64,000 bases of DNA from Acetobacteroides hydrogenigenes (GCF_004340205.1 NZ_SLWB01000002.1:240793-304792); one strand, 5' to 3'. Counted from the first letter of the stretch, positions 24,575 to 33,814 are shown. Notes: generated by a model from the sequence alone, not told the origin. A program made the numbers and translations.

Positions 24575-25969
24575 ATGAACTATCAGGAAGAAGTCGGTAT
24601 GCAGAATCAACGTTTTGCCGTTGTCGACATCGAAACATCGGGAGGAGATCCAAAGCGGGAGCGAATTACCGAGATCGCTATCTACCTGCTCGAAGGGGGT
24701 AAAATCGTTGAGGAGTTTTCGACCCTGCTAAACCCGGAGAAGTCGATTCCCAGCTACATTACCAAGCTTACCGGCATTACCAACGAAATGGTTCGGAATG
24801 CACCGAAATTCTATGAGGTGGCCAAGCGGATCGTCGAAATAACCCAGGATGCCATTTTTGTGGGGCATAACGTTGGGTTCGACTACGGTTTTGTGCAAAA
24901 CGAGTTTAAGCGGTTAGGATACCGCTATCGCCGTGTTACCTTCGATACCGTCAGGGTAAGCCGTAAGCTACTGCCCGGACATGCCAGCTATAGCCTCGGT
25001 AATCTGAGCGCCGATTTGGGCATTACCCTCGAAAATAGGCACCGTGCTGCCGGCGATGCCCGTGCCACCGTCGACCTATTTCGAATATTGCTGGATAAGG
25101 CAGTAGAAGAGGAAATTGTGAGTACCATCCAAATCGAAAAAAAATTTGGGAAGAACATCTCCCGTATGCTTTTCGAAACACTACCCGAGGATACGGGTGT
25201 CTACTACCTTCACGACAGCAGCGGAAATATCATCTACATCGGTAAGGGAACGAATATCGCCAAGCGGGCAACTACACATTTTGCCAGCTATAACGATCCG
25301 AAAGCGCACGATATGTGCTCTCGGGTTGCGGATATCAGCTACGAGCTAACCACCAGCGAGCTTATTGCGCTACTGAAAGAAGATATTGAGATTAAGCGAC
25401 AGCGTCCGCTGTTTAACCACCTGCAGCGGCGTAAGAGTAGCGGGTACGGGCTTTACGCTACATATAACGATGAGGGGTATTTGGCCTTAGGTATTGCGAA
25501 ATCATCGAAAAACGGGGTGTTGGTTGCAACCTTTCCCTCGGTACAAAAGGCGAAGAAAATGCTCTTTTCGCTTATCGAGCAGTTTAGCCTATGCCAAAAG
25601 ATTTGTGGGCTATATAAATCGACAGGTGCCTGCTTTCACTACCAAATTGGCATTTGTAAGGGGGCATGTAGGGGCGAGGAGGATCCCGATTTGTACAACC
25701 AGCGCGTGGAGCAGGCTATTGCCTACCTAAACGATATCACCAAAAATTTTTTCGTGGTTGAAGAGGATAAGGATTCCGATATGGTATCAATCGTAAAGGT
25801 TGAAAAGGGAAAGTTTGTAGGGTACGGATATGCATCCAAAGACTTTCTGTCCGGCAATCAGCACGAGCTACACGACCTGATAACCTCATCTACAGAAACA
25901 AGCAACTCGATTAAAATAATTAACGCCTATATTGGTAAGTCGAGAACTGCAAAGGTCATACAATTCTAA
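24575..25969 (+). CDS. DnaQ-like 3'-5' exonuclease fused to a GIY-YIG nuclease domain
   Basis: 464 residues. The first half (about 13-185) is a DEDDh exonuclease: VDIETSGG (Asp/Glu), HNVGFDYGF and HRAAGDA carry the acidic and His residues. A GIY-YIG domain like that of UvrC/Cho follows (GVYYLHDSSGNIIYIGKG, about 205-290). The C-terminal part has a Cys-rich stretch (CHYQIGICKGACRG-like, about 352-370) seen in UvrC. Such fusions are usually annotated as exonuclease/UvrC-like repair proteins. ATG at 24575 is used; the ATG at 24599 (MQNQRFAVVD) is equally good. Confidence 0.9.
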   Translation: MNYQEEVGMQNQRFAVVDIETSGGDPKRERITEIAIYLLEGGKIVEEFSTLLNPEKSIPSYITKLTGITNEMVRNAPKFYEVAKRIVEITQDAIFVGHNVGFDYGFVQNEFKRLGYRYRRVTFDTVRVSRKLLPGHASYSLGNLSADLGITLENRHRAAGDARATVDLFRILLDKAVEEEIVSTIQIEKKFGKNISRMLFETLPEDTGVYYLHDSSGNIIYIGKGTNIAKRATTHFASYNDPKAHDMCSRVADISYELTTSELIALLKEDIEIKRQRPLFNHLQRRKSSGYGLYATYNDEGYLALGIAKSSKNGVLVATFPSVQKAKKMLFSLIEQFSLCQKICGLYKSTGACFHYQIGICKGACRGEEDPDLYNQRVEQAIAYLNDITKNFFVVEEDKDSDMVSIVKVEKGKFVGYGYASKDFLSGNQHELHDLITSSTETSNSIKIINAYIGKSRTAKVIQF

Positions 25970-25971
25970 TC

Positions 25972-26043
25972 AGCGAGCTATAGCTCGCTTTTCTTTGGGA
26001 TTATGGTACAACCCTCGAGTGCTCTGGTGCTCGAGGGTTTTTT
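25972..26043 (+). terminator. Two consecutive hairpins after the exonuclease gene
   Basis: AGCGAGCTATAGCTCGCT (25972-25989) with TTTTC, then AACCCTCGAG/CTCGAGGGTT (26010-26039) with a T run. The second is a textbook intrinsic terminator. Confidence 0.88.
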
Positions 26044-26109
26044 ATTATTTCCTAAAAAGAAATAATGCACAAAACTAGAATGCATAAGAATAAAATGTAT
26101 ATTTGTGGT

Positions 26110-26445
26110 ATGTATACAAAAGAGCTACTTAAAGGAACGCTGCAAACAATAATTCTCAAGCTGCTTGAGGATAACGGCAGAATGTACGGTTACGAGATCA
26201 CCCAAAAGGTTAAGCTGCTAACCGATGGAAAAATATCTATTACCGAAGGTGCGCTATACCCCATACTTCATAAGCTGGAAGCCGACGGAACGGTTACCAC
26301 CGAAGAGGAGTACATCGGTAAGCGTGTCCGCAAGTACTACACGCTTACTCAAAGCGGTAAGACCGTAACCGAAAGCAAAGTAAACGAGCTTGCCGATTTT
26401 ATAAAGACAATTGGCGTTTTGCTATCACCTAAACCTGTGGTATAA
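26110..26445 (+). CDS. PadR-family transcriptional regulator
   Basis: About 111 residues from the ATG at 26110 (MYTKELLKGTLQTIILKLLE), which matches the usual PadR start; the upstream in-frame ATGs at 26065 and beyond add a Lys/Met-rich stretch not seen in the family. The winged helix runs to about residue 85 (MYGYEITQKV, then TEGALYPILHKLEADG, then RKYYTLTQSG). PadR proteins repress nearby genes in response to small molecules. The TAATG junction with the next gene couples it to a membrane partner. Confidence 0.92.
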   Translation: MYTKELLKGTLQTIILKLLEDNGRMYGYEITQKVKLLTDGKISITEGALYPILHKLEADGTVTTEEEYIGKRVRKYYTLTQSGKTVTESKVNELADFIKTIGVLLSPKPVV

Positions 26446-26861
26446 TGGAGCTGTTGGATTGTCATATTGAGCGAATAAAAGGTGATTTGGAGAGCCATGG
26501 GGTAACGATGGATAAGCTCTCGGATAGCTTGCTAGACCACATCTGCTGCGCCATAGAGGAGATGGAGGGCGACGATTTTGAACTAGCCTACGGACAGGTA
26601 CTGGAACGATTTGGAGAGGAAGGCATTCGTAGGATACAGGAGGAAACTACTAACCTAATCTATAAAAAGGAGTTTGCTATGAAAAAGACCATGTACATTT
26701 TAGGCTACTTTGCATCAATGTTTGCGGTAACCGGCGTGCTTTGTAAGATGATGCATTGGCCTGGGGCAGGTCCGTCGCTGTTACTAAGTGCGCTTCTGCT
26801 CAATTTCGGTTTTCTACCGCTTTACTTTCGCGATAAGTACAAGCAGTCGATTAGCCGATAA
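26445..26861 (+). CDS. HAAS-like (PadR-associated) small membrane protein
   Basis: 138 residues. Residues 1-75 resemble the helical HAAS/DUF1700-type domain often paired with PadR regulators (SDSLLDHICCAIEEMEGDDFE, in part, then LERFGEEGIRRIQEE). Two transmembrane helices follow (about 83-103 and 108-126). The start overlaps the PadR stop by one base (TAATG), so translation is coupled. In known pairs the PadR protein controls the membrane partner, often under envelope stress; the role here is inferred from position. Confidence 0.75.
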   Translation: MELLDCHIERIKGDLESHGVTMDKLSDSLLDHICCAIEEMEGDDFELAYGQVLERFGEEGIRRIQEETTNLIYKKEFAMKKTMYILGYFASMFAVTGVLCKMMHWPGAGPSLLLSALLLNFGFLPLYFRDKYKQSISR

Positions 26862-27021
26862 GAGATTAAGGGAGATGTTTTTGAAGACTTCTCCCTTTTG
26901 CATTATTATGACTACCGCTATTTCTCTTCTCTTTAAACTTTGCGTACATGGCTGGTGTTTTGTAGTTGTGTAGGAGAAGTCCTGCAATACGTTGTCGCTA
27001 CATTTACTAAAGGATTAACGT

Positions 27022-27792
27022 ATGCTACGATGGAGCACCATTCTCATTTTTTTCGTTACCCTATTCTTAGGTGACGATGCTATTCCCCAAACTCCAACCG
27101 CTAAGGAAATCATCCAAAAGTCCGACGAGAAGAGCCGCGGGCGAACCAGCCAAGGCGAAATGGTAATGACCGTTATCCGTCCCGACTGGTCGCGCTCGGT
27201 GACCATCAAGAGCTGGGAGAAGGGCGATAAGCTTACCATGCTGCTGGTCACGGCACCTGCCAAGGATAAGGGGCAGGTGTTCCTCAAGATTAAAACCGAC
27301 ATGTGGAACTGGGTGCCCTCCATCGAAAAGATGGTGAAGATACCGCCCTCGATGATGATGCAGGCGTGGATGGGCTCCGACTTTACCAACGACGATCTGG
27401 TGAAGGAGTCGTCCATCGTAAAGGACTACACCCACAGGCTTGTGGGGAAGGATACGGTTAGGAGCCAGCTGTGCTACAGGATTGAGCTGACTCCGCTGCC
27501 CAGCGCTGCCGTTACCTGGGGAAAGGTGCTGATGTGGGTTACCGTGGGCGACTACCTCCAGTGGAAGGCGGAGTTCTACGACGAGGATGGCGAGCTGGTG
27601 AACGTGATGAACGCCTCCGCGGTTAGGCGGATGGGCGATCGGGAAATCCCTACCCGGTTGGAGATTGTGCCCGTTGGCAAGCGCGGGCATAAGACGGTGA
27701 TCGACATCCGAAGCACGGTGTTCAACCAGCCGATGGAGGACGCCTTCTTCTCGCAGCAGAACATGAAAAGGTTAAGCCAATCAACCCGATAA
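27022..27792 (+). CDS. LolA-like outer-membrane lipoprotein-sorting protein
   Basis: 256 residues with a signal peptide (about 1-20). The body is the LolA/LolB-like half-barrel family COG2834: TAKEIIQKSDEKSRGRTSQGEM, then TIKSWEKGDKLTMLLVTAP and MWNWVPSIEKMVKIPPSMM (quoted in parts). It lies 15 bp before an FtsX-type permease, then a second permease, a LolD-like ATPase and an outer-membrane barrel. It would act in the periplasm as a carrier between inner-membrane complex and barrel. The cargo (lipoprotein or lipid) is unknown. Confidence 0.88.
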   Translation: MLRWSTILIFFVTLFLGDDAIPQTPTAKEIIQKSDEKSRGRTSQGEMVMTVIRPDWSRSVTIKSWEKGDKLTMLLVTAPAKDKGQVFLKIKTDMWNWVPSIEKMVKIPPSMMMQAWMGSDFTNDDLVKESSIVKDYTHRLVGKDTVRSQLCYRIELTPLPSAAVTWGKVLMWVTVGDYLQWKAEFYDEDGELVNVMNASAVRRMGDREIPTRLEIVPVGKRGHKTVIDIRSTVFNQPMEDAFFSQQNMKRLSQSTR

Positions 27793-27807
27793 ACCGCGCT
27801 GCTATCC

Positions 27808-29028
27808 ATGATGAGCTACCCGAAAATAGCCTGGCGCAATATCTGGCGCAACAAGCGCCGAACGCTTATTACCACGGCATCCATCTTCTTTGGCGTGCTG
27901 CTCTCCTGCTTTATGACCTCCTTGCAGGAGGGCTCCTACGCCCAGTACATCCAAGCCATCGTCAACTCCTACTCGGGCTACCTGCAAATCCACCAGAAAG
28001 GCTACTGGGACGATAAGGTTATCAACAACACCTTCGAGATGAGCCCATCAATATCATCAAAAATAGGAATGGTAAAGGAGGTGACCCTTTTTACCCCACG
28101 GCTGGAAACCTTTGCGCTTGCCTCCACCGAGGAGATCACCAAGGGGGTGATGGTAATCGGCATCGACCCTGCGAAGGAGGATAAGATCACCAATATTTCG
28201 GGGAAACTAGTGCAGGGACGCTACCTAGGGAGCGATGCCAACGGCGTTGTGCTGGGCGAAAGGCTTGCCCAATACCTAAAGCTTCGGCCAAGCGATACGC
28301 TGGTGCTCATCGGGCAGGGGTACCACGGCGTAAGCGCTGCCGGAAAGTACCCGGTGCGGGGGATTATGAAGCATCCTGCGCCCGAGTTCGACCGAAGCGT
28401 GGTGTACATGGATATCAAAACCTGCCAGGAGCTCTACTCTGCCGAGAATCGGCTTACCTCCATCGTGGTTATGGTGCACGGTAGCGATGAGGTAGCACCT
28501 GCCCAAGCAAAGTTCAGCCTGCTGCTGGGTAGCGGCATGGAGGTTATAGACTGGGAGGAGATGAACCGCATCCTGCTGAAGCAGATCGAAAGCGATAGGG
28601 CCGGCCATCTAATCATGAGGGGCATCCTGTACATGATTATTGGCTTTGGCATACTGGGTACGATTATGATGATGATGGCCGAGCGCCGCAAGGAGTTTGG
28701 CATTATGATGGCCGTGGGCATGCAGAAGTACAAGCTTGCCGTGGGGCTGATGCTGGAGACCTTTTTCATCGGCATGGTAGGCGTTGCAGCCGGAATTGCG
28801 GCAAGCATTCCGGTTATCTCCTACTTCCTTTTCCATCCGATTCCCCTAACGGGGCAGGCTGCGGAGATGATGATGCAGATGGGGTATCCGCCCGAGATGT
28901 ACTTCTCAAACGAGCCATCGGTTTTTTTTGAGCAGGCTCTTGTGGTTTTTATCCTAACTATGGCTGTTGGGCTATACCCCGTAGTGAATATTGGGCGTCT
29001 TAGGGTGATTGGGGCGTTGAGGGGGTGA
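27808..29028 (+). CDS. ABC transporter permease, FtsX/LolE (MacB-type) family
   Basis: 406 residues. Layout is one N-terminal transmembrane helix (about 20-40) preceded by the coupling-type segment IAWRNIWRNKRRT, a MacB-PCD-like periplasmic domain (about 45-255) and three C-terminal helices (about 265-290, 310-335, 375-395). This is the LolC/LolE/MacB topology, which moves lipoproteins or other substrates mechanically out of the inner membrane. It pairs with the next permease; a heptanucleotide tract begins 6 bp past its stop. Confidence 0.92.
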   Translation: MMSYPKIAWRNIWRNKRRTLITTASIFFGVLLSCFMTSLQEGSYAQYIQAIVNSYSGYLQIHQKGYWDDKVINNTFEMSPSISSKIGMVKEVTLFTPRLETFALASTEEITKGVMVIGIDPAKEDKITNISGKLVQGRYLGSDANGVVLGERLAQYLKLRPSDTLVLIGQGYHGVSAAGKYPVRGIMKHPAPEFDRSVVYMDIKTCQELYSAENRLTSIVVMVHGSDEVAPAQAKFSLLLGSGMEVIDWEEMNRILLKQIESDRAGHLIMRGILYMIIGFGILGTIMMMMAERRKEFGIMMAVGMQKYKLAVGLMLETFFIGMVGVAAGIAASIPVISYFLFHPIPLTGQAAEMMMQMGYPPEMYFSNEPSVFFEQALVVFILTMAVGLYPVVNIGRLRVIGALRG

Positions 29029-29034
29029 GAAAAG

Positions 29035-29104
29035 ACACAAGACACAAGATACAAGATACAAGATACAAGATACAAGATACAAGACACAAGATACAAGATA
29101 CATG
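29035..29104. repeat. Ten tandem heptanucleotides (ATACAAG/ACACAAG)
   Basis: Ten contiguous 7-mers: two ACACAAG, five ATACAAG, one ACACAAG, ATACAAG and ATACATG. It starts six bases after the permease stop and does not preserve frame beyond it. Confidence 0.9.
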
Positions 29105-29210
29105 ATTAATGCACGTTATCCCTTCCTTGGTAGGGGTGGGTTACGAACGCTAAGTGTATTGGAAAAACAATTGGAAATGAAAGTTTGCAGGGTATCACAA
29201 TGTAGGATTA

Positions 29211-29323
29211 GCGCGATTCCCCTCCTTCGTAAGGAGGGGTGCCCGTAGGGCGGGGTGGTTATGAGCATTTAACTACAACTACCCCCTGCTTCGCCGACCC
29301 CTCCTTGAAAAGGAGGGGAGTAC
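29211..29323. repeat. Palindromic CCCCTCC element, copy A
   Basis: The 5' arm CCCCTCCTTCGTAAGGAGGGG is itself a hairpin and is followed by TGCCCGTAGGGCGGGGTGGTT. The 3' arm mirrors it: ACCCCCTGCTTCGCCGACCC then CTCCTTGAAAAGGAGGGG. Copies B (31600) and C (59221) share the arms; the centre differs. It sits in the gap between two permeases of one operon. Confidence 0.85.
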
Positions 29324-29387
29324 CCTTTTTGCAACCTTTGTCGATAACATTAAGTTCCTATACCGAACGAACGTTAATACCGGATTT

Positions 29388-30611
29388 ATGAGCATGCTTT
29401 GGACCCTTGCATGGAAGAACATTTGGCGCAACAAGCTGCGGAGCATCGTGGTTATGGTTGCCGTGGCGCTGGGGGTGTTTGCCGGGGTGTTTATCAATGC
29501 GCTGGTGCTGGGCATGGTGGACGAGCGCATCGGCACCATCATCCGAACGGAGATTGCCCACCTGCAGGTGCACCAGCCCGGGTTTGCCGATAACAACGAC
29601 TTTGCCCTGCGGATGCCCAACGCCGACAGCCTCGTGCTCGTCGCCAAGGGGGTGGCGCATGTTGCTGGGGTAAGCAAGCGGATCGTCATCACCTCCATGG
29701 TGGCCTCGGCCGAGGCCAATACGGCGGTAAAGATCATCGGGGTGGAGCCCGAAAGCGAGCGGAAGGTATCGAACCTCAGCAGCAAGCTCATTGAAGGAAA
29801 GTACCTGGATGGGCATGACAAAAATCGGGTGGTGATTGGCAAGAAGCTGGCCGAGAAGCTGAAGGTGACGCTTAAAAAGAAGGTGATAATCACCCTGCAG
29901 GATGCCAATAGGATGATTACCGGCGGCGCGTTCCGCGTGTGCGGCATCTTCGAAACCGACAACAACCTCTTCGACGAGGGCAACATCTTCGTCAGGTATG
30001 CCGATCTCTGCCAGCTTAGCGCCCTAAAGGGCACCGAGGCGCACGAAATCGCCATTATGCTCGACAGCAGCGCCAGCGTTGCAGCGGCAAAGCCGAGGCT
30101 TGTTAAGGCATTCCCCGGGCTGCTGGTGCAGGACTGGACGGAGCTCAGCCCCGAGGCGGGCTACCTGGTAAGCGCCATGGATCAGTACATGTTCATCATC
30201 ATGCTAGTAATTCTGCTGGCGCTCTGCTTTGGCATCGTCAACACCATGCTGATGGTGGTGCTCGAGCGCGTTCACGAGCTGGGCATGCTAATGGCCATCG
30301 GGATGAGCAAGTCCCGGATATTTCTGATGATCGTGCTCGAAACCATCTACCTCTCCATGACGGGCGGCTTAGCCGGAATAGCCGTAGCCTACGCGGTTTG
30401 CAGCCATCTCCACCGGGTAGGGCTCAACCTCTACTTCTGGAAGGAGGCCTACGCGAGCTTCGGCTACTCCTCGATGGTTTACCCGTCGGCAAACATGGGG
30501 ATGATGCTAACCACTGCGCTGATGGTAATGGCCGTTGGGATGCTCTCGGCCCTATACCCGGCCTACAAGGCGCTGAGGCTAAATCCGGCCGATGCTATTC
30601 GGGTTGGGTAG
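29388..30611 (+). CDS. Second ABC permease, FtsX/LolE (MacB-type) family
   Basis: 407 residues with the same topology as the preceding permease: ASP-free coupling segment LAWKNIWRNKLRS, first helix about 17-40, periplasmic domain about 45-265, three C-terminal helices. The C-terminal sequence NTMLMVVLERVHELGMLMAIGMS is the cytoplasmic coupling motif that docks on the ATPase. The two permeases probably form a heterodimer. A 360-bp spacer full of repeats separates them, unusual inside an operon. Confidence 0.92.
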   Translation: MSMLWTLAWKNIWRNKLRSIVVMVAVALGVFAGVFINALVLGMVDERIGTIIRTEIAHLQVHQPGFADNNDFALRMPNADSLVLVAKGVAHVAGVSKRIVITSMVASAEANTAVKIIGVEPESERKVSNLSSKLIEGKYLDGHDKNRVVIGKKLAEKLKVTLKKKVIITLQDANRMITGGAFRVCGIFETDNNLFDEGNIFVRYADLCQLSALKGTEAHEIAIMLDSSASVAAAKPRLVKAFPGLLVQDWTELSPEAGYLVSAMDQYMFIIMLVILLALCFGIVNTMLMVVLERVHELGMLMAIGMSKSRIFLMIVLETIYLSMTGGLAGIAVAYAVCSHLHRVGLNLYFWKEAYASFGYSSMVYPSANMGMMLTTALMVMAVGMLSALYPAYKALRLNPADAIRVG

Positions 30612-30681
30612 GATCTGCAAGGTGATGATGGGGGAAAATAACAGTTCCTAGATAGACCGCTATTAAATAAGATGGGTTGCC

Positions 30682-31371
30682 ATGAAGGTTATCGAAGTAA
30701 GTAATTTGCACAAGACGTATGAGCAGGAGGCGCTGCCCGTTCGTGCGCTAAACGGCATCGACCTCACCTTTAACGAGGGCGAGTTCGCCGCCATTGTTGG
30801 CCCCTCGGGTTCGGGGAAAACCACGCTGCTCAACATCATCGGCGGGCTCGACGATCCTACGCAAGGCGAGGTTGTCATCGACGGCATCAACCTAAGTGAG
30901 CTTAGCGGAAGAGCAAAGACGCGGTTCAGGATGCGGAACATCGGCTTTGTATTCCAGTCGTACAACCTTATCCCCGTGCTTACCGCGCACGAGAATGTCG
31001 AGCTGGTGATGCAGCTACAGGGGGTAAAGCGGAAGGAGCGGGATAGGCGAACCAACGAGCTGCTGGAGGCCGTGGGGCTCTCCGATAGGATTACCAGTCG
31101 GCCCAACAAGCTCTCGGGCGGGCAGCAGCAGCGTGTAGCGGTAGCCCGGGCGCTGGCCTCGAAGCCCAAGTTTGTGCTGGCCGACGAGCCCACGGCCAAT
31201 CTCGACAGCAAATCGACCGAAAATCTGCTGGAGATCATGGAGAAGCTCAACCATGGGGAGAACATTACCTTCATCTTCTCCACCCACGATGCCCGTGTGG
31301 TGGCCAAGGCCCATCGGGTTATCACCATCGAGGATGGAAGGGTGGTGAGCGATGTGAAACAGCCGCACTAA
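30682..31371 (+). CDS. ABC transporter ATP-binding protein, LolD/MacB type
   Basis: 229 residues, complete ABC domain: Walker A GPSGSGKTTLLNIIGGLD (residues 40-57), Q loop FVFQSYNLIP, signature LSGGQQQRVAVARAL, Walker B VLADEPTANLDS and switch His in STHDARV. GGLDDPTQGEVVIDG places it in the LolD/FtsE/MacB clade. It powers the two permeases upstream, 70 bp away. Together with the LolA-like protein it forms a Lol-like export module separate from general lipoprotein sorting. Confidence 0.95.
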   Translation: MKVIEVSNLHKTYEQEALPVRALNGIDLTFNEGEFAAIVGPSGSGKTTLLNIIGGLDDPTQGEVVIDGINLSELSGRAKTRFRMRNIGFVFQSYNLIPVLTAHENVELVMQLQGVKRKERDRRTNELLEAVGLSDRITSRPNKLSGGQQQRVAVARALASKPKFVLADEPTANLDSKSTENLLEIMEKLNHGENITFIFSTHDARVVAKAHRVITIEDGRVVSDVKQPH

Positions 31372-31432
31372 CACAGAGACGCAGAGGCACAGAGTTCGCA
31401 GAGAGATTTGTGATTTTTCTTGCTATTCTGAG

Positions 31433-31467
31433 GTGACATCCCGCCATAGCGGAACTAAACGGAAGGA
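31433..31467. repeat. Short dispersed repeat (ACATCCCGCCA...AACGGAAG)
   Basis: GACATCCCGCCATAGCGG then AACTAAACGGAAGGAG recurs at 59146-59176 with a few changes. In both places it lies 50-130 bp before a CCCCTCC palindromic element, so the two behave as one composite. Confidence 0.65.
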
Positions 31468-31599
31468 GCGAAACGAGCATGAATGCAGAAATTCACCAAA
31501 GTAGATGAAAGTCTGCTATGCGAGTTGCATGTGACCATTAAGAAACAATTACTTTCACATGAAACCAAGGATACTAGAGAATATGACAAACCTTTAAAA

Positions 31600-31739
31600 G
31601 AGCGATTCCCCTCCTTCTTAAGGAGGGGTGCCCGAAGGGCGGGGTGGTTTAAGTTCGAATAGCAATGTATTGTTATAAATTTCACCTACAACCTCCCCCG
31701 GCTACGCCGACCCCTCCTTGAAAAGGAGGGGAGTCGCTC
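31600..31739. repeat. Palindromic CCCCTCC element, copy B
   Basis: 140 bp with terminal inverted repeats AGCGATTCCCCTCCTT and AAGGAGGGGAGTCGCT. Inner segments GCCCGAAGGGCGGGGTGG and CCCCCGGCTACGCCGACC also mirror copies A and C. It separates the ATPase gene from the barrel gene. No transposase is nearby, so it is non-autonomous. Confidence 0.87.
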
Positions 31740-31786
31740 CGATAAAGCCATGTCCTAACTTTCAACCTTGGTTTTTAGTATAAAGC

Positions 31787-32983
31787 ATGATACTAAACAC
31801 CCACATACAACCGACTACCACCCGAAGGATTATTATCCTCCTTCTAACCATCTTTACACACCTTTACGGCTACTCGCAGGATACGCTGCAGCAACCGAAG
31901 CTGCTCGTTAACGGCTACGTTAAGGATGTGGAGATGGTGCTATTCCAGAAGGAGAGGAGCTACAACACCTCGGCTAACTTTCTGCATAATCGCATCAACC
32001 TAAAGTGGCTGCCAACGGCATCGGTTACGGCGTCGCTGGAGCTGCGGAACCAGCTCGTGTGGGGTAACCTGCTTAAGAAATATCCCGCTTACGGTGATCT
32101 GCTGGCTACCGATCCGCGCTATGCCGATCTATCCTTCAACGTTTTTAGCGAGCGGTTGGCGCTGCTTAACGTTGCGGTGGATAGGGCTTGGGTGCAGTAC
32201 TCGATGGGTAAGCTGCAGCTGGTGGCGGGCAGGCAGCGCATCAGCTGGGGGCAGACCTTCGTGTGGAACCCCAACGACATCTTCAACACCTACTCCTACT
32301 TCGACTTCGACTACGAGGAGAAGCCTGGCTGCGATGCCCTGCGGCTGCAGTACTACCCAAAGGCTACCTCCGTTATTGAGGTTGCCGCGAAGGTTAACCC
32401 TCGGGGGAAGGCTACCGTGGCGGGGCTCTATCGCTTCAACCGTTTGGAGTACGACTTTCAGCTTATCGGGGGCATTGTGGATGAGACCGACATTGCCCTC
32501 GGCGCGGGCTGGTCGGGGCAGCTGCTCGATGGAGGCTTTAGGGGCGAGGCAACCTGCTTCCTCCCCAAGCGCCGCTTCCTAAAGTCCGATGGCGTGCTGG
32601 TAGCCTCGGTGGGGTACGACTACACCTTCGAAAGTTCGCTGTTTATCCAAACCGAGGTGCTCTATAACGGCAGCAGGGAAACGGTAAACCTACTGTCATT
32701 AGGACAGCTTTCGGGAGGAGGGCTTAGCGCCAAGAATATCTTCGTACCCAGCTTCTCGGTGTTTGGATCGGCATCGTACCCGGTAACGCCGCTTTTTACC
32801 TGTGCGCTATCCAGTATAGTCAATCCAAAGTATGAGCTACTTTTCGTTATCCCATCGGTAAGCATATCGCTAAAGGAGAATCTGGAGTTAAACCTTAATG
32901 CCCAGCTGCTATGGAGCTACGGTGCAGGCGATAGCTATCAGAACCTATATGCTCTTTTCGGAAGGCTAAAGTGGAGTTTTTAG
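31787..32983 (+). CDS. Outer-membrane beta-barrel protein of the ABC export cluster
   Basis: 398 residues with an N-terminal signal segment (IIILLLTIFTHLYGYSQ, ending near residue 31). The rest alternates amphipathic strands and turns and ends in ...GRLKWSF with the C-terminal aromatic of barrel proteins. The phrase GRQRISWGQTFVWNPND is typical of porin-like proteins adjacent to COG2834/FtsX operons. I infer a roughly 16-strand barrel that completes the export route from ATPase to cell surface. Specific cargo is unknown. Confidence 0.78.
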   Translation: MILNTHIQPTTTRRIIILLLTIFTHLYGYSQDTLQQPKLLVNGYVKDVEMVLFQKERSYNTSANFLHNRINLKWLPTASVTASLELRNQLVWGNLLKKYPAYGDLLATDPRYADLSFNVFSERLALLNVAVDRAWVQYSMGKLQLVAGRQRISWGQTFVWNPNDIFNTYSYFDFDYEEKPGCDALRLQYYPKATSVIEVAAKVNPRGKATVAGLYRFNRLEYDFQLIGGIVDETDIALGAGWSGQLLDGGFRGEATCFLPKRRFLKSDGVLVASVGYDYTFESSLFIQTEVLYNGSRETVNLLSLGQLSGGGLSAKNIFVPSFSVFGSASYPVTPLFTCALSSIVNPKYELLFVIPSVSISLKENLELNLNAQLLWSYGAGDSYQNLYALFGRLKWSF

Positions 32984-33235
32984 GCGTGGCGTAGCGTTTG
33001 TAATGACCATTGAGATCCAGCAATATTTCAAAACTTGCGCTACTCTATAAATGCACAGCCCTCACCATGGCTGCGCTTTACTTTTTGGCTATATTTGGTT
33101 GCGAGTAGTAGAATGTAGCCTAGCAAAGGTGACGTTTTAAAATATTTGACTTGCCTCGAACGTTGATATAAGGCTACTACGAGCGGGGAAAAGACTATAA
33201 TAGGGTTGTAAGATATTTTTCAATAATAATTGGTA

Positions 33236-33814
33236 ATGAGGACAGGATTTCAATTGGTTAAAACGCGGCAGTTATCTGATAAAGTTAGAATTTCAGAGAT
33301 AGAAACTCAACTTGGGTTTTCTTTGCCTCCATTGTATAAATTATTTATTGAGAATTTTGAAACAGGTAAAGATTCATTTGTCAATGATGTTTTTTTTAAT
33401 ACTAAGCGTAATGAAAATTATCTTTTGAATGCTCCTCTATATGAACCGTTAAAAGATAATGAAAAATGGTTTTTATCGGTTTCATATTTTGATGATATAA
33501 GTAAAGTCGTCAATGATTGGAAAAGTTATTTATGCTATGAGAAAGAATGGTTAGAATATCGGTTTTTAAGAATTGCAGATATTGGTCAAGGTGGTGGACT
33601 TTTTGTGAGCACAAAAGATGAATATTTAGACGAAATTTATCAAGTTATTTGGGATGGAGAAGAACCTTATTTAAAGGTTGCTGATAATATATTTGAATTG
33701 GTAAAAGGATTTGTAATGCCTGATTTAACAGGTATGATAGCAGATAACTATCAAACGTCACAACTCTATAAAAACTACGGAGAAGATTTTTGGCGAGTTC
33801 GAGAAAAATTGTAG
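33236..33814 (+). CDS. SMI1/KNR4-family protein (possible orphan immunity protein)
   Basis: 192 residues from the ATG at 33236; a TTG two codons upstream is possible. Residues 18-42 (ISEIETQLGFSLPPLYKLFIENFETG, in part) match the start of the SUKH/SMI1 fold, and a glycine-rich DIGQGGGLFVS strand follows. SMI1/SUKH proteins are frequent immunity factors for secreted nuclease toxins. No toxin gene is next to it. It is markedly AT-rich compared with its flanks, which suggests horizontal acquisition. Confidence 0.78.
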   Translation: MRTGFQLVKTRQLSDKVRISEIETQLGFSLPPLYKLFIENFETGKDSFVNDVFFNTKRNENYLLNAPLYEPLKDNEKWFLSVSYFDDISKVVNDWKSYLCYEKEWLEYRFLRIADIGQGGGLFVSTKDEYLDEIYQVIWDGEEPYLKVADNIFELVKGFVMPDLTGMIADNYQTSQLYKNYGEDFWRVREKL

